NCBI GenBank assembly: GCA_937942115.1
Contig: CALDFY010000062.1
Location: forward strand, 1 to 13,292
Reading direction: 5' to 3'
Source: an uncultured Anaerolineae bacterium
GTDB taxonomy: Bacteria > Chloroflexota > Anaerolineae > B4-G1 > DUEL01
Length of the DNA stretch: 13,292 nucleotides
In this document: positions 7,834 to 13,292 of the stretch, one piece after another
Position numbering within the stretch: the first letter of the stretch is position 1
How the letters are laid out: every line of letters starts with the position of its first letter
Made by a program: the position numbers and the translations under genes
The notes under the pieces: model-generated
Seen by the model: only the letters and a program-made list of their open reading frames with translations
The model's database searches: none
Told to the model about the DNA's origin: nothing

Positions 7834-8372
7834 TAGAATGTCCGTCCTGTGGAAAGAAACATCGGTTGGGCACCCTGTTCTGCACCGAGTGCGGTACCTA
7901 TCTTCCTACCGCGAAGACCCTGCGGACAGAACCGTTCCCTACCGATGAACTCTCTGCGCCCCGGGCCGCGGCCTGGGAGACCGAAATGCCCGGCAACGAA
8001 AGGGAGAAAGCGCCGCCGGTCATCCGGGTCCGCGTCGTGGATACCGGGCGGGAGATTGTTCTCCCGGCCCTCCCCGAACTGCTGCTGGGGCGTCTGGACC
8101 CCACCCACGGCATCTTCCCTCACCTGGACCTGGGCGCGGAGAGGGGACTGGAGATGGGCGTTTCCCGCCGCCACGCCAAAATTGTCCAGCGAGAGGGAAG
8201 AACGTATATTGAAGACGTGGGAAGTGCCAACGGTACTTTCCTGAACGGTCAGCGTCTGACCCCCTACCTGCCGTATCCGCTACCCAAAGAGTCCGAAGTC
8301 CAGTTGGGCCGATTGCGCCTCCACATCACCATTGGCACCGTTGAAGGGATAGAGAAAAATCAGGCCAATTGA
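7830..8372 (+). CDS. Zinc-ribbon and FHA-domain protein
   Basis: A 180-residue protein. The N-terminus has a zinc-ribbon (CPSC at 4-7, CTEC at 18-21). A Thr-containing linker (TAKTLRTEPFPTDE, 27-40) leads to an FHA domain (about 65-170) with the phosphothreonine-binding signature GR (87-88), SRRH (112-115) and SANGTFLNG (132-140). FHA domains read phosphothreonine, so this is the likely reader for the operon kinase; the linker threonines are possible phosphosites, by analogy with GarA/OdhI-type proteins. The start overlaps the J-VWA stop as ATGA, with a strong purine-rich GGGGAGGGGG site upstream, indicating translational coupling. It is the last gene of the operon. The exact partner is inferred. 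Confidence 0.9.
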   Translation: MIECPSCGKKHRLGTLFCTECGTYLPTAKTLRTEPFPTDELSAPRAAAWETEMPGNEREKAPPVIRVRVVDTGREIVLPALPELLLGRLDPTHGIFPHLDLGAERGLEMGVSRRHAKIVQREGRTYIEDVGSANGTFLNGQRLTPYLPYPLPKESEVQLGRLRLHITIGTVEGIEKNQAN

Positions 8373-8401
8373 CCCGTAGCGCGAGATTTTGCGGTTTAAC
8401 A

Positions 8402-8554
8402 GTAACTACCTACCCCGATGGCTGGGATGCCCACTTCCGCCCGCCGCTGAAGCGGCGGGCTCAGAGGACAAAGCCCCGACGGGCTATCCGGAAGCCCCCG
8501 AAGGGGGCTTTGCATCTGAGCCAGGGGCTTTTAGCCCCTGGCGTAGGTAGTTAC
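8402..8554. repeat. 153-bp multi-hairpin element with 12-bp terminal inverted repeat
   Basis: The ends GTAACTACCTAC (8402-8413) and GTAGGTAGTTAC (8543-8554) are perfect inverted copies. Inside are four hairpins: 8439-8447 with 8452-8460 (9 bp, loop TGAA), 8472-8476 with 8481-8485, 8492-8499 with 8503-8510 (8 bp, loop GAA), and 8521-8529 with 8533-8541 (9 bp, TTT loop). A competing pairing joins 8459-8465 with 8515-8521. No ORF is supported. It fills most of the gap between the FHA gene and the FGGY kinase and could terminate the operon, be a structured RNA, or be a MITE-like non-autonomous element. Confidence 0.65.
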
Positions 8555-8583
8555 GCTCTCCCGAACCCCCCAGCGGAGGCGCG

Positions 8584-10141
8584 ATGGACGACCACATCCT
8601 CGCCATAGATGTCGGCACTCAATCCATCCGGGCCCTCCTCTTTGACCTCCGGGGCCATCTGGTCCACAAAGTCCGTATCCCCATAGAACCCTACGTCTCC
8701 CCCCCAGCCCGGCTGGGCAGAACAGGACCCCGACTACTTCTGGGAGAACCTCCGTGCGGCCTGCCGTCGCCTCTGGCAGGAATCCCCCGTCCCCAAAGAC
8801 GCGGTGGCGGGCGTGGCCCTGACGACCCAGCGGGCGACGATGGTCAACGTGGACCGGAACGGTCGTCCCCTGCGCCCGGCCATCGTCTGGCTGGACGCGC
8901 GCCGCACGGAGGGGCAGAAGCCCATTGGTGGACTCTGGGGCCTGGCCTTCCGCCTGATCGGCCTCACCGATACCGTCGCCTACCTGCAGGCGGAGGCGGA
9001 GGCGAACTGGCTGCGGACCTTCCAGCCCGAGGTCTGGCGGAACACCCACAAGTACCTCTTCCTCTCCGGCTATCTGACCTACCGGCTGGTCGGCCGCTTC
9101 GTGGACTCGGTGGGCTGCCAGGTCGGATACGTCCCCTTTGACTACAAACGGCTCACCTGGGCCCGGAAGTGGGACTGGAAATGGCAGGTGGTGCCGATGG
9201 ACGAGGGGATGTTGCCCGACCTGATTCCGCCGGCCCAGGAGTTGGGGCGGATTACCCCCCAGGCCGCCGAGGAGACGGGTATTCCGGAGGGACTGCCTCT
9301 CATCGCCGCCGCTGCCGATAAAGCCTGCGAGGTCCTGGGAGCCGGCGCGCTGGAGCCGGAGGTCGCCTGTCTCTCCTACGGCACGACGGCCACCGTCAAC
9401 ACCACCAGCCGCCGCTACGTGGAAGTCATCCCCCTCATCCCGCCCTATCCCAGCGCGGTCCCCGGCGCCTACAACCTGGAGGTGCAAATTTACCGGGGCT
9501 ACTGGATGGTCAGTTGGTTCCGGCGGGAGTTCGGCCTGCGGGAGGAGCAAATCGCGCGGGAACGGGGATGCGCCCCGGAGGAGTTGTTTGACGAATTGGT
9601 GAATGCGGTGCCGCCCGGCTCCATGGGCCTGACCCTTCAGCCGTACTGGTCGCCGGGGCTCCGGCGCCCCGGGCCGGAGGCGAAAGGCGCCATCATCGGC
9701 TTCGGCGACGTCCACACCCGCGCCCACATCTACCGGGCCATTCTGGAGGGACTGGCCTACGCCCTACGGGAGGGGCTGGAATGGACCCAGCGGCGGCTGG
9801 GGGTGCGGACGCGGGAGGTTCGGGTCTCCGGCGGCGGGTCGCAATCGGACGCGGCCATGCAGATTACGGCGGACATCTTCAACCTGCCCGCCTCCCGCCC
9901 CCACATCTACGAGACGGCGGGCCTGGGCGCGGCGATAGACGCGGCTGTCGGCCTGGGGCTCCACCCGGATTTCCGGACCGCTGTCGCCGAAATGACGCGC
10001 ATCAGCCAAACCTTCTACCCCCGCCCGGAGGTGCAGGAGATATACCAGGCGCTGTACGAGCGAGTGTACCGGCGGATGTACCGGCAACTGCGGCCCCTCT
10101 ACGAGGAGATTCGCCGCATCACCGGCTACCCGCCCCGATAG
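8584..10141 (+). CDS. FGGY-family carbohydrate kinase, interrupted by a +1 frameshift
   Basis: A sugar kinase of the xylulokinase/glycerol kinase superfamily, 518 residues if the frame is restored. The first 40 residues (MDDHILAIDVGTQS..., phosphate-1 motif) are read from 8584; the rest continues in the next frame. The break is at a run of seven Cs (8699-8705): with six Cs the protein reads EPYVSPQPGWAEQDPDYFW, the expected family pattern. Later motifs are WLDARR, the catalytic-base Asp in AAADKACEVLGAG (about D245), SYGTTATVN, and the ATP-binding VSGGGSQSDA (about 414-423). GGAGG (8575-8579) precedes the start. All catalytic motifs are intact, so an assembly error in the homopolymer is more likely than a dead gene. 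The sugar substrate cannot be told. No transport or catabolic genes adjoin it. Confidence 0.85.
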
Positions 10142-10147
10142 GCATCA

Positions 10148-10178
10148 CACAAAGACACAAAGGCACAAAGGCACAAAG
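10148..10178. repeat. Tandem 8-bp repeat (CACAAAGR x4)
   Basis: Four copies of CACAAAG begin at 10148, 10156, 10164 and 10172, an exact 8-base period, starting seven bases after the FGGY stop codon. The same unit occurs in inverted orientation at 10450-10473. Confidence 0.75.
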
Positions 10179-10201
10179 AAAATTTGTAACTATTCAGCCT
10201 T

Positions 10202-10305
10202 CCTCACCCCACCCCCAGCGGCTTTGCCGCTACCCCCTTCCCTCTCCTGACCGAAGGGCCAGGAGAGGGGAGGGGGTGGCCCGAAGGGCCGGGGGAGGGG
10301 TGAGG
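10202..10305. repeat. 104-bp cloverleaf-like palindromic repeat
   Basis: An outer 15-bp stem (10202-10216 with 10291-10305, one A-A mismatch) encloses three hairpins with no free bases between them: 10217-10222 with 10226-10231 (loop TTT), 10232-10249 with 10260-10277 (18 bp, one G-U) and 10278-10282 with 10286-10290 (loop GAA). No ORF is present. The remainder of the gap, 10306-10449, is AT-richer and holds nothing I can assign; no convincing promoter for the following topoisomerase gene was found. Confidence 0.75.
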
Positions 10306-10449
10306 CTGTATACATCTGCGTCTGGTAGCCTTCTGGTAAATCTTCGTACTCATTCGTGAAATTCATAGCCGAAGTAGAGTGCTACCCTCTGCGTCTTTGG
10401 GGAATAAAAAGCCTGATATAGAGGAACAGAAGCCATAAATGAAATAAAT

Positions 10450-10473
10450 CTTTGTGTCTCTGTGTCTCCGTGT
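10450..10473. repeat. Inverted tandem 8-bp repeat (CTYYGTGT x3)
   Basis: Three octamers, CTTTGTGT, CTCTGTGT and CTCCGTGT, lie immediately before the topoisomerase start and are inverted relative to the array at 10148-10178 (10450-10459 is the exact reverse complement of 10153-10162). The last octamer runs into the ribosome binding site GAGGA of the next gene. Confidence 0.7.
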
Positions 10474-10484
10474 GAGGAACGATT

Positions 10485-13015
10485 ATGGAAATCGGCATCG
10501 TTCGCGAAGTAGAGATTCGGGATGAACTCCAGCGGGCGTATCTGGACTACGCGATGAGTGTCATCGTCGCGCGGGCGCTGCCGGATGTGCGCGACGGCCT
10601 CAAACCGGTCCAGCGGCGCATCCTCTACGCCATGCACGAACTGGGCCTGAGCCCCGGCGCCCCCTACAAGAAGTCCGCCCGCATCGTCGGCGAGGTCCTG
10701 GGCAAGTACCACCCCCACGGCGACGCCGCCGTCTACGAGGCCATGGCCCGCATGGCCCAGGACTTCTCCCTCCGCTACCCGCTGGTGGACGGGCAGGGGA
10801 ACTTCGGCTCAGTGGACGGGGATAGCCCCGCCGCGATGCGCTACACCGAGGCCCGCCTGGCCCCCATCGCCACCGAGATGCTGGCCGACATCCAGAAGGA
10901 GACGGTGGACTTCGTCCCCAACTTTGACGACACCCTCCGAGAGCCGGCCATCCTCCCGGCGGCCATCCCCAACCTGCTGGTCAACGGCTCCTCGGGCATC
11001 GCCGTCGGCATGGCCACCTCCATCCCGCCCCACAACCTGGGCGAGGTCTGCGACGCCCTCATCTATCTGCTGGACAACTGGAAGCGGCTGGACGACATCG
11101 GCGTGGAGGACCTGCTCCGCTTCATCCAGGGCCCCGACTTCCCCACCGGCGGCATCGTCTATCGGGAGACCCCGGAGGGGGAGGATGCGCTGGCGGCGGC
11201 CTACGGCACCGGTCGGGGACGCATCACCGTCCGGGCCCGCGTGCGGCTGGAGCAAGCGGACCGCGCCCGCCAGCGGCTGGTCGTCACCGAAATTCCCTAC
11301 CAGGTCAACAAGAGCAGTCTGGTGGAGCGCATCGCCGAACTGGCCCGGGAGGGCCGCCTGGAGGGGATCACCGACCTGCGGGACGAATCGGACCGGCAGG
11401 GCATCCGGGTGGTGATAGAACTGGCCCGGGGGGCCGAGCCGGAGGTGGTCCTGGCGGAACTCTTCCGTCATACTCCCCTGGAGAGCACCTTCAGCATCAT
11501 CCTGCTGGCGCTGGTGGACGGGGAGCCCCGTCTTCTCACCCTCAAGCGGACCCTCCTCCTCTACCTGGAACACCGCCAGGAGATTGTCACCCGGCGCAGC
11601 CGCTACGACCTGGAGCGGGCGAAGGAACGGGCCCACATCCTGGAGGGGCTCCTGGTCGCCCTGGACAACCTGGACGAGGTGATTGACCTCATCCGCCGTT
11701 CCCGGACGGCAGAGACGGCGCGTACGAATCTGATGCGCCGTTTTAAACTGAGCGAAATTCAGGCCCAGGCGATCCTGGATATGCCCCTCAAGCGGCTGGC
11801 CGCGCTGGAGCGGCACAAATTGCAGGAGGAGTATAAGGAGAAGCAGCAGCAAATCCGTTACCTGACGGCGCTCCTGAAGAGTCCGGCCAAAATCCGCGAG
11901 GTCATCCGGGAGGAACTGGTCGCGCTGAAGGAGAAGTACGCCGACGCGCGCCGGACCGAAATCGCCGGGGCGCGGGCGGCGGTCCTGGCGGAGGAACTGG
12001 TTCCGGACATCCCGGTCTGGATCGGCGTGACGGAGACGGGCCGGGTGGCCCGCGTGGCCGATGAAGGCGAGCCGCCTGCGCTCCCCGACAAACTGGAGAA
12101 GACGGCCCTGCCGGTGGCCCTGCTGCGGGCCTCCACCCGGGACACTCTCTACGTCTTTTCTGCGGACGGGCGGTTCGCCGCCTATCCGGTCCACCAGTTG
12201 CCGGAGGGCGCGGTCTGGGAAGGGAACGGCCGCGCCATCGGCGACCTGGTCTCCCTGAGCGGCCCCTTCCCGGCCGTCGCCGCACTAAGCGTTCGTAGTG
12301 AGGCCCGCAGCGAAGCGGAGTGCCGTTCAACGCGACTCCGCTCCGCTGCGTCGCTGACTACGAACACACAAGGTGAGGCCCGCAGCGAAGCGGAGTGCCG
12401 TTACCTCTTCCTCGCCACCCGTCGCGGCATGGTCAAGCGGGTCGCGGCGGAGGACCTCCCCCCCGTCGGCGCCGGGACCGTCATCGGCGTCGCGGAGGGC
12501 GACGCGGTGGTCGGCGCCGCCTGGACGACGGGCGCGGACGAGGTGGTCCTGGTCACCCGCGCGGGGCAAGCCATCCGCTTCCGGGAAGAGGAAGTCCGCC
12601 CTATGGGGCTTCCGGCGGGCGGCGTCGCGGGGGTCAAGTTGCAGGGAGCAGGGAGCAGGAAGACCGGGTGGTGTCGCTGGTGGTGGTGCGTCCCAAAGAG
12701 GACCTGGCGGTGGTGGCGGAGGACGGGCGGGGCAAGCGGACTCCGTTCGCCGAGTACCCTACCCAGGGCCGCTACGGGAAGGGAGTCATCACTGTCCGTT
12801 TTGCCACCCCCGGCGTCGGGCTGGCCGGCGCGGCGGTCGTTGGGAGTGCGGCACGGAGCGGAGCGGAGGGCCGCCTGGCCCTGCTCACCGAAGCCGGCGC
12901 GGTCCGGGTGGTGGGCACCCGCTCCATCCCCCGCCAGGACCGCCTCGCGCAGGGCCGCTCCCTCATCCCCCTGCGCAAAGGGGACCGGGTGAAACGGGTG
13001 CTGGTTCTCGGGTAA
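10485..13015 (+). CDS. gyrA: Type IIA topoisomerase subunit A (GyrA/ParC family), frameshifted in the C-terminal domain
   Basis: This subunit performs DNA cleavage and strand passage with GyrB or ParE. The N-terminal domain is complete: YHPHGDAAVYEA (75-86), catalytic Tyr120 in AAMRYTEARL, the tower and coiled-coil region (about 355-490). From residue 510 a beta-pinwheel begins. The canonical GyrA-box (QRRGGKG-like) is not seen, so a ParC-like role is possible. In-frame repeat-derived residues 602-639 interrupt the pinwheel. After Q720 a 14-bp insertion (12645-12658) shifts the frame. As written, the original frame continues with unrelated residues to a stop at 12990-12992 (835 aa). Removing the insertion joins KLQ to EDRVVSLVVV and gives 838 residues ending at 13015. 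GAGGA lies six bases before the ATG. Family identity is certain; gyrA versus parC and functional status are open. Confidence 0.88.
12291..12402. repeat. Palindromic repeat inserted in frame in the topoisomerase gene
   Basis: Positions 12298-12327 and 12373-12402 are identical 30-bp copies exactly 75 bases (25 codons) apart. The segment 12291-12365 is itself a long imperfect palindrome: GTTCGTAGT (12291-12299) pairs with ACTACGAAC (12357-12365), and 12306-12321 pairs with 12335-12350 with one mismatch. The reading frame stays open and both copies encode EARSEAECR. Flanking protein reads FPAVAAL...RYLFLATRRGMVKRV, normal pinwheel sequence, so the block looks like an insertion. Confidence 0.8.
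12645..12658 (+). repeat. Two tandem 7-mers (GGAGCAG) breaking the frame
   Basis: The 14 bases are exactly two copies of GGAGCAG, preceded by another GCAG. Deleting them restores the topoisomerase frame precisely between Gln720 and the downstream EDRVVSLVVV. Insertions of 0 or 3 copies would be in frame; 1 or 2 are not. Confidence 0.7.
12845..12874 (+). repeat. Diverged third copy of the topoisomerase-gene repeat
   Basis: Positions 12850-12873 match the core of the 30-bp repeat at 20 of 24 bases and are used in the same codon phase, encoding SAARSGAEGR versus SEARSEAECR. It lies between two pinwheel strands (AGAAVV and LALLTEAG), where an extra loop is tolerated. Confidence 0.5.
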
Positions 13016-13020
13016 ATCGC

Positions 13021-13038
13021 CACGAAGGGGCACAAAAT
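13021..13038. repeat. Remnant of the CACAAAG octamer repeat
   Basis: CACGAAGG (13021-13028) and CACAAAAT (13031-13038) resemble units of the array at 10148-10178. Like that array, it begins within a few bases of a stop codon (13013-13015). Confidence 0.4.
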
Positions 13039-13051
13039 CACCGTCGCCGTA

Positions 13052-13292
13052 GGGGCAGGCCTTGCGCCTGCCCCGCTGGGCAACCGCAAGGGTTGCCCTA
13101 CAGGCGCCGATTAGAAATCGGCCTCCCCCGGGGGCAACCGCGAGGGTTGCCCCTACGCTTTGCGCCAGGCGTCAGCCTTTGTTGACGCATTCCGGAAGGG
13201 CGGCGCAGGCCGCCCTGGTTGCGAACGGAGGGAGCAACCGGGCCGGAGGCCCGGGGAGGCTGACTTTTAGTCAGCGCCCAGGGGCAACCGCA
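13052..13292. repeat. Cluster of nine short palindromes, non-coding
   Basis: Successive hairpins are 13052-13060/13066-13074, 13078-13085/13091-13098, 13106-13112/13116-13122, 13131-13139/13145-13153, 13169-13174/13183-13188, 13197-13204/13209-13216, 13217-13222/13234-13239, 13238-13244/13248-13254 and 13259-13264/13270-13275. The GGGCAACCGC-type hairpin occurs at 13078 and 13131, and a third starts at 13282 and is cut by the window edge. No gene is supported here; short ORFs crossing it consist of repeat translation. The first hairpins may also end topoisomerase transcription. Confidence 0.75.

Noticed and set aside
8369..8398. Possible promoter TTGACC with 18 bp to GGTTTA upstream of the FGGY gene
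   Set aside because: The -10 box is weak and the site overlaps the FHA stop; not enough support.
8531..9727. Minus-strand ORF opposite the FGGY kinase
   Set aside because: Shadow of a gene with intact catalytic motifs on the plus strand.
10202..10305. tRNA gene, because of the cloverleaf shape
   Set aside because: Arm lengths (15-, 6-, 18- and 5-bp stems) and sequence do not fit a tRNA; no TTCGA-type T-loop or anticodon arm.
10397..10422. Possible promoter TTGGGG / TATAGA upstream of the topoisomerase gene
   Set aside because: Spacer of 14 bp is too short and the -35 match is poor.
10809..12194. Minus-strand ORF opposite the topoisomerase
   Set aside because: Antisense to invariant GyrA-family motifs; no ribosome site or domain of its own.
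12373..13185. Plus-strand ORF of 270 codons across the topoisomerase end and repeat tail
   Set aside because: Out of the supported frame, Arg/Gly/Pro-rich, and runs through palindromic repeats.
13052..13292. CRISPR array
   Set aside because: Repeats are palindromic, of different families and unequal spacing, with no conserved repeat-spacer period.

Overview
The window is GC-rich (above 60% by eye) and bacterial. The gene set is an AlkK/FadD-type acyl-CoA ligase, MiaB, a soluble Ser/Thr kinase with a PQQ-type propeller, PP2C, VWA and FHA proteins, an FGGY kinase and a type IIA topoisomerase A subunit. With its abundance of short palindromic intergenic repeats, it suggests a Chloroflexota-like genome. 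That placement is an inference from gene style and was not tested.

Layout. Positions 1-183 hold two very strong hairpins lying downstream of a minus-strand fatty-acyl-CoA ligase (184-1803). A divergent intergenic region (1804-2046) carries two recognisable sigma70-type promoters, one for each direction. From 2047 to 8372 runs one compact plus-strand operon: miaB, then a Ser/Thr kinase with an 8-bladed propeller, a PP2C phosphatase, a J-domain/VWA fusion and a zinc-ribbon/FHA protein. Most junctions overlap or are a few bases apart; the largest gap is 45 bases. A 153-bp multi-hairpin element bounded by a perfect 12-bp inverted repeat (8402-8554) follows. Next come an FGGY-family carbohydrate kinase split by one extra C in a C7 tract (8584-10141), a 343-bp repeat-filled gap, and a GyrA/ParC-family gene (10485-13015). 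The window ends in a dense run of palindromes (13016-13292).

Functionally, the operon encodes a full phospho-Ser/Thr circuit: writer (kinase), eraser (PP2C), reader (FHA) and a probable effector or scaffold (J-domain plus metal-binding VWA). It is co-transcribed with a tRNA-modification gene. The arrangement resembles kinase/phosphatase/VWA triads described around tellurite-resistance (Ter) proteins and the kinase/phosphatase/FHA sets of type VI secretion loci, but no Ter or secretion genes are present here. The J-VWA fusion is the most unusual protein.

The most unusual DNA is inside the topoisomerase gene. A palindromic repeat with a perfect 30-bp direct duplication lies in frame within the C-terminal beta-pinwheel, and a diverged copy sits further downstream in the same codon phase. 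A 14-bp insertion made of two copies of a 7-mer breaks the reading frame. The repeat content of 8373-8583, 10142-10484 and 13016-13292 suggests active small palindromic elements in this genome, tolerated in gaps and occasionally in coding sequence.
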